From Nocardioides humi (GTDB lineage Bacteria > Actinomycetota > Actinomycetes > Propionibacteriales > Nocardioidaceae), in contig NZ_CP041146.1 of the NCBI RefSeq assembly GCF_006494775.1, positions 1,364,001 to 1,428,000 of the forward strand: DNA of 64,000 bases, written 5' to 3'. A program made the position numbers and the translations under genes. Shown here piece after piece: positions 23,771 through 33,293 of this stretch (its first letter is position 1; each line of letters begins with the position of its first letter). A model generated the notes under the pieces. The model did not search any database. It worked only from the letters and a program-made list of their open reading frames with translations, and was not told where the DNA came from.

Positions 23771-24874
23771 TCAGGCCGGCATGGCCGCGCGGTGCGGGTC
23801 CATCGACCCGATGTGCTGCTGCGACTCCTCCAGCCCCTCGTCCGAGGGCTCCACGCCCTGGTTGAAGACCCGGTCGCGCTGCTTCTCGCGGACGTCGTGG
23901 TGCGCCTCGGCCGGGACGTCGAAGCCGAAGTGCGCCTGCGCCTCGCGCACGCCCCAGACCCGGTCGCTCTTCGGCGGAATGCCGAGGATCGCCGGCGCGG
24001 CGATCTCCACGGCCTGCGGCGCGAGCAGGTTGAAGAGGGCCAGGCGAGCGTTCATCGAGCGCTCGAAGAACGCGTGCAGCGCCTTGTTGCCGACCAGCGC
24101 GACGAGGTCGATCGCTCGGCTCTGGCGGAGGTTCGCCATGTCCCGCATGTACTTCGGGTACGTCGAGACGACGCCCTTGCTCATGATCCACATCGCCGGC
24201 CCGAGCAGTCTCCTCTGCCAGCCCGGCATGCTCGGCGGCAGCGCCACGCTGAGCGGCATGATGAAGTGGATCATGTCCTGCGCGGCCTCGGAGGCGGCCA
24301 GGCGCGGGCGCCACTCCTCGAAGTACCGGTGCACCTCGGCGCGACTCGTCGGCACCTCGGCCGGGTCGATCGTCTGCAGCTTCGCGATCTCGGCGCACTC
24401 GGTCCAGAACCGGCTCTCCTCGTCCTCGGTGAGCTTGCCGGGGCCGAACATCTCGTAGCACTTGAGGATCGAGTGCCACGCGGTCACGTGGATCCACAGC
24501 TGCGACGAGGAGCTGTTGGCGTCGTACGTGCTGCCGGTGACGGGGTCGTGGCCGACCGCCTTCGAGTGCACCTTGACCAGCACGTCGGCGGCCCTGGCCG
24601 TCTGCTCGGCACCGCCGAAGAGCTGCATGGCGAAGTAGCGCAGGGTACGGCCGTAGCGGGTCGACGGCCGGTACTTCACGCCGCCGGACTGCACGACCGC
24701 GGCGGCGAGGTTCGGGTCGAAGTGCTCGATCGTGACGGCTCGCGCGAACCCGAGGACGTACGACGTCGGGTGCGACCACACCCTCCACGAGACCGAGTCC
24801 GGTCCGAGGAAGCCGTAGTCGGCCATCGGCTCGTAGCTGGCGAGCATCTTCCTGCGGCTCTGCACACCCAACAT
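23771..24874 (-). CDS. DUF2236 / MpaB-like oxygenase family protein
   Basis: 367 residues of the DUF2236 group (relatives: MpaB, and the b-type haem rubber oxygenase Lcp). Recognisable blocks are WRVWSHPTSYVLGFARAVTIE, RYGRTLRYFAMQLFGG, VKVHSKAVG (the His-containing HxxV motif), LWIHVTAWHSILKCYEMFG and YFEEWRPRL. No signal peptide. Divergent to a TetR regulator 73 bases away, which suggests a ligand-induced oxidation or detoxification role. The haem ligand cannot be confirmed from sequence alone. Confidence 0.8.
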   Translation of the reverse strand: MLGVQSRRKMLASYEPMADYGFLGPDSVSWRVWSHPTSYVLGFARAVTIEHFDPNLAAAVVQSGGVKYRPSTRYGRTLRYFAMQLFGGAEQTARAADVLVKVHSKAVGHDPVTGSTYDANSSSSQLWIHVTAWHSILKCYEMFGPGKLTEDEESRFWTECAEIAKLQTIDPAEVPTSRAEVHRYFEEWRPRLAASEAAQDMIHFIMPLSVALPPSMPGWQRRLLGPAMWIMSKGVVSTYPKYMRDMANLRQSRAIDLVALVGNKALHAFFERSMNARLALFNLLAPQAVEIAAPAILGIPPKSDRVWGVREAQAHFGFDVPAEAHHDVREKQRDRVFNQGVEPSDEGLEESQQHIGSMDPHRAAMPA

Positions 24875-24892
24875 CGGGCTCTCCTCATCTGA

Positions 24893-24940
24893 TTGCTACA
24901 CATGCGTAGGTTCACGAACTTTACACCAGTGGAATATTGT
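24893..24940. promoter_or_regulatory. Candidate TetR operator region
   Basis: The 73-base gap between the divergent DUF2236 and TetR genes is AT-rich against its surroundings and contains GTTC-AC-GAAC, a short inverted repeat, within CGTAGGTTCACGAACTTTAC. Assignment to the TetR protein rests on position. Confidence 0.35.
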
Positions 24941-24947
24941 CAAGCGG

Positions 24948-25583
24948 GTGAAAGAGGTCACTGCTCCTCCGAAGCGGCGCTACGCGAAGCGGCTGCCGGT
25001 CGAGCAGCGCCGCGAGCACCTCCTCGACGCCGCACTGCGCGTCCTGGTCCGCGACGGCTACGAGAAGGTCTCCATCGAGGCGATCGCGCGCGAGGCCGGC
25101 GTGACCCGACCGGTCGTCTACAACGCGTACGACGGCCTCGAGCCCCTCCTCCACGCACTCCTCGACCGGACCCAGCGCCGGGCGCTGGCCTCCGCGCTGC
25201 GCCTGATGCCGGACGGCGGCCTCGAGGGGGACGTCGACGAGTGGATCATCCAGGCGGCCGGCGGGCTCATCGACGTCGTACAGAAGGAGCCGGAGGTGTG
25301 GCGTCCGGTCCTCGGCATGACCCGGAACGCCCCGGCCATCGTGCGGGACCGGATCGAGTCGACCCGCGAGCTGATCCGCGGCTACATCGCCGACGCGCTG
25401 CAGGTCGGCATCGAGCGGCGCGGCGGACCGTACGTCGACGTCGACGTCCTCGCCCACCTGGTGATGATCACCGCCGAGCACTTCGGCCGGCTCGTGCTCG
25501 ACCAGCCGGAGAAGTACGACCGCGAGCGCCTGGTCGGCGCGCTGGAAGGGCTGCTCAGCGCCACCCGGCCGGTCGAGGACTAG
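24948..25583 (+). CDS. TetR/AcrR family transcriptional regulator
   Basis: 211 residues. The N-terminal HTH is clear: RREHLLDAALRVLVRDGYEKVSIEAIAREAGVTRPVVYNAYDGLEPLL (about 21-68). The rest is a helical ligand-binding domain of the usual size. It probably represses the divergent DUF2236 oxygenase gene and itself. GTG 24948 directly precedes a short Lys/Arg-rich arm. A small inverted repeat (GACGGC/GCCGTC) at 25602-25620 may help end transcription. Confidence 0.92.
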   Translation: MKEVTAPPKRRYAKRLPVEQRREHLLDAALRVLVRDGYEKVSIEAIAREAGVTRPVVYNAYDGLEPLLHALLDRTQRRALASALRLMPDGGLEGDVDEWIIQAAGGLIDVVQKEPEVWRPVLGMTRNAPAIVRDRIESTRELIRGYIADALQVGIERRGGPYVDVDVLAHLVMITAEHFGRLVLDQPEKYDRERLVGALEGLLSATRPVED

Positions 25584-25709
25584 CCTCGCTACTTCCGTCG
25601 GGACGGCGCCTCGAGCCGTCGTCTCGCCCACTTCGTCGATTGATTTTCGCCTGTCCACAGGCGGGGTTCCTCGTTTCGTTGTGTCGGAGCCGGGTGAGAG
25701 AATCCAGTC

Positions 25710-27029
25710 ATGGATCTCGGAACCACGCCCCGCTCGACAGCCACCACGGCTGGCGTGCTGTCCGCGATCCGTGCCGAGGTCGAGGGCCGTCAGGCCTCCC
25801 AGATCCGGGAGTGGGAGGCGATCGTCGCGTGGGCCAGCGCCAACATCGTGACCTCACCGGAAGGCGCTGCGACCATCACCGACGGATACCTCGACACCGG
25901 CGTCCCGATCGCCGGCGCGAGTGCGCCGCTGGTGTCGGAGTTCGCGCTCATGGAGCTCGTCGCCGTGCTCGGCCGCTCCCCCGACGGCGGACGGGCGTAT
26001 GTCGGGCGGATCATCGAGTGCGCCTGGCGACTCCCGCAGGTCTACGCAGCCGTGGTCGCCGGGCGGCTGACCCCGTGGCGGGCCGAGAAGATCGCAGACC
26101 TCACCCACAGCCTCAACGCCGACGCCGCCGCGTTCGTGGACCGGCAACTCTTCAACGCCTCCGGCGTCGGCTGGGCCCAGCTCGACCGGCTCATCGCCGA
26201 GGCCATCGTCCGACACGACCCCGAGAAGGCCGAGACCGAGCGACAGGTCGCGAGCGATCAGCGGTATGTGGAGGTCGGGGACCCCGACACCAACGGCATG
26301 GTCCACCTCTCCGGCGTGATGGACGCCGCCGACGGACACGACCTCGATCAGGCGATCGCCCGCCGCGCGTCCCTGCTGGGCGACCTCGGCAACGAGCAGT
26401 CGCTGGACGTGCGCCGCTCGATCGCCCTCGGCGAGATCGCCCGGGCCGATCTCACCCTCGACCTGGAGGGCTCGCCCGGACGCAAGGCAGTGCTCAACGT
26501 CCACATCACCGACACCACCCTCACCGGAGCAGGACCATTCGCGAATCCGGTCGGCAGGTGGGAGGAGGGCCGGTGCCCGGTCGCGAGTGAGCAGATCCGC
26601 GACTGGCTCAAATCGGCGTCCACGATCATCGTGCGGCCGGTGATCGACCTCGCCGACCACGTGCCGGTCGACTCCTACGAGATCCCCGACAGACATCGGG
26701 CACGCGTGATCCTGCGCGACCACACCTGCCGCTTCCCCCACTGCACGAGACCCGCTGCGAAGTGCGACATCGATCATGCCCGGCCCCACGGCGAGGGCGG
26801 ACCGACCTGCCCCTGCAACGAGGTCGCCCTATGTCGACGGCATCATCGTGCCAAGACGCACTCCCGGTGGCGCTACGACATCACCGCACTGGCGACCTAC
26901 GAGTGGACCAGCCCGAACGGGTTCCGGTTCCGCGTCGACCACCGCGGCACCCACCCCATCAGACCAAGCCCGTCCACCGACCCATGCAGCACAGCACCCC
27001 CTGAGCGCCCGCGCAGCGAGGCGCCGTAG
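25710..27029 (+). CDS. DUF222 / HNH endonuclease (13E12 family)
   Basis: 439 residues. The N-terminal ~300 are the helical DUF222 domain typical of actinobacterial 13E12 repeat proteins (ALMELVAVLGRSPDGGRAYV, LPQVYAAVVAGRLTPWRAEKI). The C-terminal HNH module runs CRFPHCTRPAAKCDIDHARP, GGPT, and LCRRHHRAKTHSRW, with two zinc Cys pairs and the His/Asn catalytic core intact. Many such multicopy genes are DNA-damage inducible and are thought to be selfish or repair-linked nucleases. Pro-rich tail after residue 410. No clear LexA box is visible upstream of this copy, unlike the one at 59301. Confidence 0.88.
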   Translation: MDLGTTPRSTATTAGVLSAIRAEVEGRQASQIREWEAIVAWASANIVTSPEGAATITDGYLDTGVPIAGASAPLVSEFALMELVAVLGRSPDGGRAYVGRIIECAWRLPQVYAAVVAGRLTPWRAEKIADLTHSLNADAAAFVDRQLFNASGVGWAQLDRLIAEAIVRHDPEKAETERQVASDQRYVEVGDPDTNGMVHLSGVMDAADGHDLDQAIARRASLLGDLGNEQSLDVRRSIALGEIARADLTLDLEGSPGRKAVLNVHITDTTLTGAGPFANPVGRWEEGRCPVASEQIRDWLKSASTIIVRPVIDLADHVPVDSYEIPDRHRARVILRDHTCRFPHCTRPAAKCDIDHARPHGEGGPTCPCNEVALCRRHHRAKTHSRWRYDITALATYEWTSPNGFRFRVDHRGTHPIRPSPSTDPCSTAPPERPRSEAP

Positions 27030-27183
27030 CCGACCCGGCGGATCCGGGCGGCGAGCGCCAGCGAGCACGCACTGATGCGCCGGGTCGGCGGGCGCCAGCA
27101 GCGGATCCCAGCCGACCACTGCGGCGCCCCATCACGTCAGCGGTAAAGAAGACCCCGGCCGAGGGAGCTGCAAGCCGAGCAGA

Positions 27184-27471
27184 TCAGCCCTCGAACCGCT
27201 CCGACAACGCGTACCGCAGCAGCGCGACGTCGCCGATCGCCCGGCTCTCCACCAGCTCCGCGCGGTGGTCGGGACACCACGGGAACGTGAAGGGATAGCC
27301 GGTCACCGGGTCGTCGGTCGCGTAGAGCCGCTCTTGGTGGAGCACCGCGTCGCCGCCGTACCGGTAGACGTGGAGGTCGGGGAACCCGCCGGCGGCCGCG
27401 CCGACTGCCAGGGCGCCGAGGATCACGGCGACGACGACTGCCGGTCCGGCAACCCGCCGTACGCGGTCCAT
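27184..27471 (-). pseudogene. Truncated GT87 (DUF2029) mannosyltransferase-like remnant
   Basis: 95 residues. One membrane helix (AGPAVVVAVILGALAVGAAAG) is followed by PDLHVYRYGGDAVLHQERLY, which resembles the first periplasmic loop of GT87 polyprenol-phosphate mannosyltransferases (D-hx-Y-GGxA). Those proteins have about ten helices and ~400 residues; here the similarity ends after YPFTFPW and the tail is unrelated. Divergent from the exonuclease III gene by 22 bases. Either a decayed gene or a small membrane protein of new function. The 150 bases between it and the DUF222 gene show nothing. Confidence 0.5.
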
Positions 27472-27493
27472 CGCCTGAGCCTAGGCTTGCGGC

Positions 27494-28276
27494 GTGCGAC
27501 TGGCCACCTGGAACGTCAACTCCCTCCGCACGCGGATCGACCGCGTCGAAGCCTTCCTCGACCGGCACGACATCGACGTGCTCGCCGTCCAGGAGACCAA
27601 GGCCCGCGAGGACCAACTGCCGCTGATGGGGCTGCAGGCACGCGGGTACGACGTCGCCGCCCACGGCCTCAACCAGTGGAACGGCGTCGCCCTGATCAGC
27701 CGGGTGGGACTCGAGGACGTCACCGCCGGCTTCCCCGGCCAGCCCGGCTTCGGCGACGCCGCCGAGGTCGAGGCCCGCGCCCTCGGCGCCACCTGCGGAG
27801 GGGTGCGGGTGTGGAGCCTGTACGTCCCCAACGGCCGCAAGCCCGACGACCCCCACTACGTCTACAAGCTCGACTGGCTCTCCCGCCTGCGCTCGGCCGC
27901 GGAGTCCTGGCTGGACGTCCCCACCGCCCTCGTCGGCGACTGGAACATCTGCCCCACCGACGACGACGTCTTCGACATCGCCCAGTTCAAGAACTCCACC
28001 CACGTCACCCCCGCCGAGCGCGCCGCCTTCCAGGCGTTCCTCGACGGCGGCTGGACCGAGGTGACGCGCACGCACGCGCCGTCGTACACCTACTGGGACT
28101 ACTACCGCCAGCGGTTCGAGCGCGACCGCGGGCTGAAGATCGACTTCGTCCTCGGGTCCGCGTCCTTCGCCGAGCGGGTCACCGGCGCGTTCATCGACCG
28201 CGAGGAGCGCGACCCGTCGGTGTTCAGCGGTGCGCCGTCGGATCACGCGCCGGTGGTCGTCGACCTGGCGGACTGA
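27494..28276 (+). CDS. xth: Exodeoxyribonuclease III (AP endonuclease)
   Basis: 260 residues, full length for ExoIII. Active-site blocks in order: ATWNVNSLRTRI, AVQETKAREDQLP (metal Glu), LYVPNGRKPDD, ALVGDWNICPTDDD, KIDFVLGS and SDHAPVV (catalytic His). It cuts at abasic sites and degrades 3' blocked ends in base excision repair. GTG 27494 follows a TAGGCT that could serve as the -10 of a leaderless message. No partner genes adjacent. Confidence 0.93.
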   Translation: MRLATWNVNSLRTRIDRVEAFLDRHDIDVLAVQETKAREDQLPLMGLQARGYDVAAHGLNQWNGVALISRVGLEDVTAGFPGQPGFGDAAEVEARALGATCGGVRVWSLYVPNGRKPDDPHYVYKLDWLSRLRSAAESWLDVPTALVGDWNICPTDDDVFDIAQFKNSTHVTPAERAAFQAFLDGGWTEVTRTHAPSYTYWDYYRQRFERDRGLKIDFVLGSASFAERVTGAFIDREERDPSVFSGAPSDHAPVVVDLAD

Positions 28277-28293
28277 CGCGGCGGCGCAGTCAC

Positions 28294-29016
28294 TCAGGCA
28301 CGATGGAAGACGACCGTCCTGCCAGTGAGATCGACCTGCGATGCCTTCCAGCCGGCATCGATGATCGCCCTCGCCACGGCGCTTCCCTCGTAGCTGTGCC
28401 AATGGGCGACGTGCACCATCGACGAGTTCGGCAAGGCGAAGCCGAGCACGGCCTCGACCTCGGCGAAGGTCGCAAAGACCTCGCCCGCGTCCTGCCTCTT
28501 CAGCCACCGCCAGAGGGGCGCGTACTTGCCGGCATGCATGACAGTCGGCCCTGCACCGGACGCCGACGGCACCCGGCCGCCGTCCGGATCTCCCGCCCAC
28601 GACAAGGCGCCGGCGGGGAGTGCAGGCGAGCTGCTGCGCGCCGCAAGCGCATAGACGTCCTCACGGGTCCAGATCACGACCGGCGGACCTGGGCGATCCA
28701 CGAGCGTCTGGGCGAACTTCCGGAGGCCGACATCCTTCTCGCTCTCGCCGGCCAACACGATCACTCCCAGGCTGACCCCGGCATCGGTCAGGTTGAGCAG
28801 GTCGCCCTTAACGTGCTTGCGAGTGCGCCACGATGACTCGACCTCGAAGCCGATAACCGGCAAAGGCTGTGACCAGATCGGCACGTCGACGACCCAGACG
28901 ACGTCGATGCGGCCACCCGGCACGGCATACTCCCGCTGCACGCCGAAGCCGAAGAGCTCCCCCGCCTCGCACAGCAGCCGGGTCAACTCGCGGTTCAGTT
29001 CCGGTGCGTCTTCCAT
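28294..29016 (-). CDS. Nuclease-fold-like domain fused to DUF7662
   Basis: 240 residues from ATG 29016. The N-terminal ~145 residues have a PD-(D/E)XK-like arrangement: GGRIDVVWVV (Asp) then IGFEVESSWRTRKHVKGDL, with E-x-E in place of E-x-K and conserved basic residues after it. The C-terminal ~75 residues (KYAPLWRWLKRQDAGEVF, EVEAVLGFALPNSS, ARAIIDAGWKASQVDL) match DUF7662, a small domain often attached to restriction-like or defence proteins. No partner methylase is near. Function is unknown; a DNA- or RNA-binding defence protein is one option. An ATG at 29046 is an alternative start. Confidence 0.6.
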   Translation of the reverse strand: MEDAPELNRELTRLLCEAGELFGFGVQREYAVPGGRIDVVWVVDVPIWSQPLPVIGFEVESSWRTRKHVKGDLLNLTDAGVSLGVIVLAGESEKDVGLRKFAQTLVDRPGPPVVIWTREDVYALAARSSSPALPAGALSWAGDPDGGRVPSASGAGPTVMHAGKYAPLWRWLKRQDAGEVFATFAEVEAVLGFALPNSSMVHVAHWHSYEGSAVARAIIDAGWKASQVDLTGRTVVFHRA

Positions 29017-29076
29017 GGTGCGGAGTCTGCCAGCGGGCCACGACACAACCGCCGACCTCGCGGCCCGAGCCGCGGC

Positions 29077-29865
29077 TCACAGTCCCTGCCAGGCCGGCTT
29101 GGCGTCGTACACCTCCCGGTAGTGGTCCCGCCGCGCCAGCCCGTCGGCGGCGGCCGGGTCGCACAGGACCGTGACGTGCGGGTGCAGCTGCAGGACCGAC
29201 GCCGGGCAGGAGGCGGTGAGCGGCCCCTCGACGGCGGCGGCCAGCGCGGCGGCCTTGCCGGCACCGGTGGCGAGCAGCAGCAGGTGCCGGGCGCGGAGGA
29301 TGGTGCCGAGGCCCTGGGTGAGCACGTGCCGCGGCACCTCGTCGACCGATCCGAAGAACCGGGCGTTGTCGCGCCGGGTCTCCTCGGTGAGCGTCTTGAT
29401 CCGGGTCAGCGAGGCGAGGGAGGAGCCGGGCTCGTTGAACGCGAGGTGGCCGTCGGAGCCGATCCCGAGCACCTGGACGTCGACCCCGCCAGCCGCGACG
29501 AGCGCCTCCTCGTAGCGCTCCCCCGCCGTCGCCAGACCGGTCGGCGAGGGGTCGGGGCCGTGCACGCGGTCGGCGGGAATGCCGAGCGGATCGGTGAGCT
29601 CGCGGGCGATGGTGGCGCGGTAGCTCTCGGGGTGACCGGGCGACAGGCCGACGTACTCGTCGAGGGTGAAGCACCGCACCCCGGCATACGAAGGCCCCGA
29701 GCCCGCCGCATGACGCCGGATCAGCTCCCGGTACGCCGGCAGCGGGGTCGACCCCGTCGCCAACCCGAGCACGGCAGCACCCGCCCGCGCGCGGACGGCC
29801 GCCTCGATCACGTCCGCCCCCAGCGCTGCCACCTCCTCGACCGAGTCGAGCGGCACGACCTCCAT
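29077..29865 (-). CDS. nagB: Glucosamine-6-phosphate deaminase
   Basis: 262 residues. Motifs: GLATGSTPLPAYREL (phosphate loop, about 34-48), FTLDEYVGL (catalytic Asp), GIGSDGHLAFNEP (general base and His relay) and a C-terminal ATG-GKA loop. Converts glucosamine-6-phosphate to fructose-6-phosphate and ammonia, the last step of GlcNAc catabolism. Its ATG overlaps the nagA stop by one base (TGATG), so translation is coupled. Last gene of the amino-sugar operon. Confidence 0.95.
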   Translation of the reverse strand: MEVVPLDSVEEVAALGADVIEAAVRARAGAAVLGLATGSTPLPAYRELIRRHAAGSGPSYAGVRCFTLDEYVGLSPGHPESYRATIARELTDPLGIPADRVHGPDPSPTGLATAGERYEEALVAAGGVDVQVLGIGSDGHLAFNEPGSSLASLTRIKTLTEETRRDNARFFGSVDEVPRHVLTQGLGTILRARHLLLLATGAGKAAALAAAVEGPLTASCPASVLQLHPHVTVLCDPAAADGLARRDHYREVYDAKPAWQGL

Positions 29866-30980
29866 CAGCGCCCACCTCCCTGCGACTGGTGGAGCACCCG
29901 GCCGCCGACGACGGTCGCGACCACGTTCAGGCCGTCGTCCACGAGGGTCAGGTCGCCGCGCGCGCCGAGGACCAGCCGCCCGCGGGAGGAGTCGCCGACG
30001 AGATCGGCGGCGACCGACGTACCGCAGCCGACCACCTCGGCGAGCGACCAGCCGGTCGCGGACCGCAGCACCCGCAGGCACTGCGGCAGGGACGCCGCTG
30101 AGCCGGCGAGGGTGCCGTCCTCGAGTCGCACCGTCCCCTCCCGTACGACGACGCGCTGGTCCCCCAGCCGCGCCGGGCCGTCCGGCATGCCGAGTGCGGC
30201 GGTGCAGTCGGTCACCGCGAGCAGCCGGTCGGGGCCGAGTGCGCGGGCGTAGGCCGCGAGCGTCGTGGGGTGCAGGTGGTGGCCGTCCGCGATCACGCCG
30301 GCCACCAGCCGGGGGTCGGCCAGCGCGGCGGCCACGGGCCCGGGGGCGCGGCCGGCCGGCGCGGGCATGGCATTGCCCAGGTGCGTCACTGACCGGGCGC
30401 CACGGTCGACCGCGGCGGCCATCTGCTCGGCGCTCGCCTCGGTGTGACCCAGCGCGACGACCACGCCCCGGGCGACCAGGGCCGACACGACGTCCAGCGC
30501 CCCCGGCAGCTCGGGCGCGATGGTCACCATCGCGACGCCGGCCTCCCGTGACCACCCCGCCACCAGGTCCCCGGAAGGCGGGACCAGCCGGTCGGCAGGG
30601 TGCGCCCCCTTGCGCGTGGTCGCGATCATCGGCCCCTCGAAGTGCAGGCCGAGCGGCCAGGCGCCCGCCCAGCCCGGCGGCGGGCCCGCCGCCAACACAG
30701 CCAGCGCCGAGACCCGCGCCGCGGGCGCGGAGGTGATGATCGTCGGCAGGAACGCCGTCACGCCGTACTCCGGCAGCGCCGCCGCCACCTCCCACAGCCG
30801 CTCCGGCTCGAGGGTCAGGTCGATGCCGGCCGCGCCGTTGACCTGCAGGTCGACGAGTCCGGGCAGCACGTGCAGCCCGCTGGCGTCGTACACCGGTGCG
30901 TCCCCGGCGCCGCCGGCCACCACGACACCGTCCGCGATCGCCACGTCCACCGATCCCCCGACCACCCGCAGCGAGGTCAC
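29865..30980 (-). CDS. nagA: N-acetylglucosamine-6-phosphate deacetylase
   Basis: 371 residues. PGLVDLQVNGAAGIDL replaces the HxH pair of other amidohydrolases by QVN, as in single-metal NagA enzymes; metal and substrate residues appear in LHFEGPMI (Glu), ALGHTEAS (His), THLGNAM (His) and AVTDCTAALGM (catalytic Asp). Removes the acetyl group from GlcNAc-6-phosphate. GTG 30980 overlaps the kinase stop by 4 bases (GTGA). Confidence 0.94.
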   Translation of the reverse strand: MTSLRVVGGSVDVAIADGVVVAGGAGDAPVYDASGLHVLPGLVDLQVNGAAGIDLTLEPERLWEVAAALPEYGVTAFLPTIITSAPAARVSALAVLAAGPPPGWAGAWPLGLHFEGPMIATTRKGAHPADRLVPPSGDLVAGWSREAGVAMVTIAPELPGALDVVSALVARGVVVALGHTEASAEQMAAAVDRGARSVTHLGNAMPAPAGRAPGPVAAALADPRLVAGVIADGHHLHPTTLAAYARALGPDRLLAVTDCTAALGMPDGPARLGDQRVVVREGTVRLEDGTLAGSAASLPQCLRVLRSATGWSLAEVVGCGTSVAADLVGDSSRGRLVLGARGDLTLVDDGLNVVATVVGGRVLHQSQGGGR

Positions 30981-31879
30981 GACGACGCCCTCCCCAACAG
31001 GGCCGCGCCCAGCGCCGCCACCGGTACGTCGAGCGGCGCCAGCCGCAGCCGGCCGGGCAGGTCCAGCGAGCGGAGGAAGGGCGATGCCGCGGCCTGCTCG
31101 GCCAGCGCGTGCGCGACCGCGCCCCGCAGCCGCTCCCCCACCTGCGCGACCCCGCCGCCGAGGACCACGACGGCCGGGTCGACGGTCAGCGCCACCAGCC
31201 GGACGGCGTCCGCGACCCGCGCCGCGAAGCGGTCCCGCACTGCCACCGCCTCGGCCGAGCCCGCGGCCGCCGCGTCGAAGAGGGCCTGCGCCGCCGGCCG
31301 CCCGTCGCCGGGCCAGAGCGCCGCGACCGCGGACCCCGACGCCACCGTCTCCAGGCAGCCGACCTGCCCGCACTCGCAGCGTGGTCCGCCCGGGTCGACC
31401 GGGATGTGCCCGATCTCCCCCGCGGCGTTGCGGGACCCGCGCCGCAGCCGGCCGTCGAGGACGAGCGCGGCGGCGAGGCCGGTGCCGAGGCTGAGGTACC
31501 CGAGGTCGTCCACCCCCAGCGCCGCCGCCGCCCCGAGTGCGGCGGCGTTGGCGTCGTTGTCGAGCACCACCCGGGCGCCGGTCGCGGCGGCGAGCCGGTC
31601 GCTGAACGGGTACCCGTCGGCCACGCCGAGGTTCACCGCGTGCCGGACCGTCCCGTGCACGACGTCCACCAGGCCCGGGATCCCGACCCCGATCACCCCG
31701 CCCTCCGCGCCCGCGGACGCCCGCAGCTTCTCGACCACCTCGGCGGCCACGGCGACCACCTGGTCGCCACCGGTCGGGCTCGCCACCCGCAGCGACGCCA
31801 GCACCTCGCCGTCCGCCGACGCGACGACGCCGAGGATCTTGGTCGCCCCGATGTCCAGTCCCATGAGCACGCCGCTCAC
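30977..31879 (-). CDS. ROK-family N-acetylglucosamine kinase
   Basis: 300 residues. GLDIGATKILGVV (phosphate-binding loop), DNDANAAALG (catalytic Asp), the ROK signature AAGEIGHIPVDPGGP and the zinc motif CECGQVGCLET are all present. There is no HTH domain, so it is an enzyme, most likely phosphorylating GlcNAc (or MurNAc) at C6 for NagA. GTG 31879 overlaps the GH3 stop by 4 bases, which supports it over ATG 31864. Confidence 0.9.
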   Translation of the reverse strand: MSGVLMGLDIGATKILGVVASADGEVLASLRVASPTGGDQVVAVAAEVVEKLRASAGAEGGVIGVGIPGLVDVVHGTVRHAVNLGVADGYPFSDRLAAATGARVVLDNDANAAALGAAAALGVDDLGYLSLGTGLAAALVLDGRLRRGSRNAAGEIGHIPVDPGGPRCECGQVGCLETVASGSAVAALWPGDGRPAAQALFDAAAAGSAEAVAVRDRFAARVADAVRLVALTVDPAVVVLGGGVAQVGERLRGAVAHALAEQAAASPFLRSLDLPGRLRLAPLDVPVAALGAALLGRASS

Positions 31880-33293
31880 CTGCTCCAGCCCGCCTCTCCG
31901 AGGATCTCCGTCACCGCCGCGATCGACGGCTGCCCATTGCCGCGCGTGCAGATCCGCGCGTGCGGCGCCCGCTCCCACCCGGTCCGGGGCCGGGCCAGCC
32001 CCACTCGACGACGACCAGCGGGCCGGGGTGCGCGGCGATCGCCGCGGTCACCTCCGCGCGCCGGTGCGCATCCCGGACCTGTACGACGAGCGAGCCGGTC
32101 GGCAGCGGATCCCCACCGCCCACGGTGAGATCGGCGACCAATCCCCAGCGCCCCGGGCCGACGGCGATATTCGCCTCGGTCTCCACGCTGACGACGCGGG
32201 CGCCCGTCAGGTCCGGCAGCGGCCCCTCGACGACGCAGGCCCGCCGCGCGGCCGCGACCATCTCCGACACCTCGAGGGACCATTCCTCACACCTCGCGCC
32301 CCCCTTTCCCACACCTTGGTGGAGGAGGGTGGCCCGGGCGGCGGCGGTGGTGAGGCGGGAGAGGGGGAGGCGGCCGGAGTCCACCGCGGCCACGATCGCC
32401 GTCTGGATCTGGCGGACCAGGCCGGCGTCCTTGTCGGGGCCGGTGCAGAGGAGGTCGCAGCCGGCGGCGAGGGCGAGCACGGCGGCCTCGGGGATGCCGC
32501 GCGCGGCGGAGGCGCCGGCCATGTCGAGGGCGTCGCTGACGACCGCGCCGTCGTAGCCCAGCTCGTCGCGCAGCAGCGCCAGCACCGGCGCCGACAGCGT
32601 GGCGGGGAGCGCGGGGTCCACGGAGGGGACCATCAGGTGCGAGGTCATCACCGCGGCCGCGCCGGCGTCCACCGCGGCCGCGAAGGGCACCAGCTCACGG
32701 GCCCGCAGCACGTCGATCGACGCCCCCACGACGGGGAGGGTCAGGTGGCTGTCCTGGTCGGTGTCGCCGTGGCCGGGGAAGTGCTTCACGCAGGCCGCCA
32801 CTCCCGTCGACTGCAGCCCGGCCACCCACGCGGCCACGTGCCGGGCCACCAGCGCCGGGTCGGAGCCGAAGCTGCGGGTGCCGATCACCGGGTTGTCCGG
32901 GTCGCTGTTGACGTCGGCGACCGGGCCGAGGTCGAGGTCGATCCCGACCGCGGCGAGCTCGCGCCCGACCGCCGCACCGACCCGGCGGGTCAGGGACACG
33001 GAGTCCACCGCGCCGAGCACCCCGGCTCCCAGGACCGGGCTGGCCTCCCAGGCATGGAGCCGCGTGACGTCGCCGCCCTCCTCGTCGGCGGCGACCAGCG
33101 CGTCCGGCCGGGCCGCCCGGATCTCCCCCACGAGCGCCGCCGCGTCGGCGAGCGAGCCGGTCAGGTTGGAGCCGAACAGGCAGATCCCGCCCAGTCCCTC
33201 CGCCAGCAGATCCGCCCACGCAGGCGGCAGCGACGGGCCCGCGAAGGACGCGAGCTGCACCTGCAGGGCCAGCGCTGCGGCGTCCCGGCTCAT
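31876..33293 (-). CDS. GH3 beta-N-acetylglucosaminidase (NagZ/Nag3 type), apparent frameshift
   Basis: Starts at ATG 33293 (overlapping the permease stop by 4 bases). Key parts: GGICLFGSNL, DEEGGDVTRL, CVKHFPGHGDTDQDSHL with the His-Asp dyad of NagZ-type enzymes, and VVSDALDMAG, where the nucleophile region is SDA rather than SDD. The frame fails after VVEWGWPGP; one extra base near the G run at 31986-31989 leads to GWERAPHARICTRGNGQ and the stop at 31876, giving 472 residues. No signal peptide, so it works in the cytoplasm on imported disaccharides. Enzymes with this dyad can be phosphorylases, as shown for Cellulomonas Nag3. Confidence 0.88.

Noticed and set aside
25602..25620. GACGGC/GCCGTC hairpin as a strong terminator of the TetR gene
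   Set aside because: Only 6 base pairs and no T tract; mentioned with the gene but not listed as a terminator.
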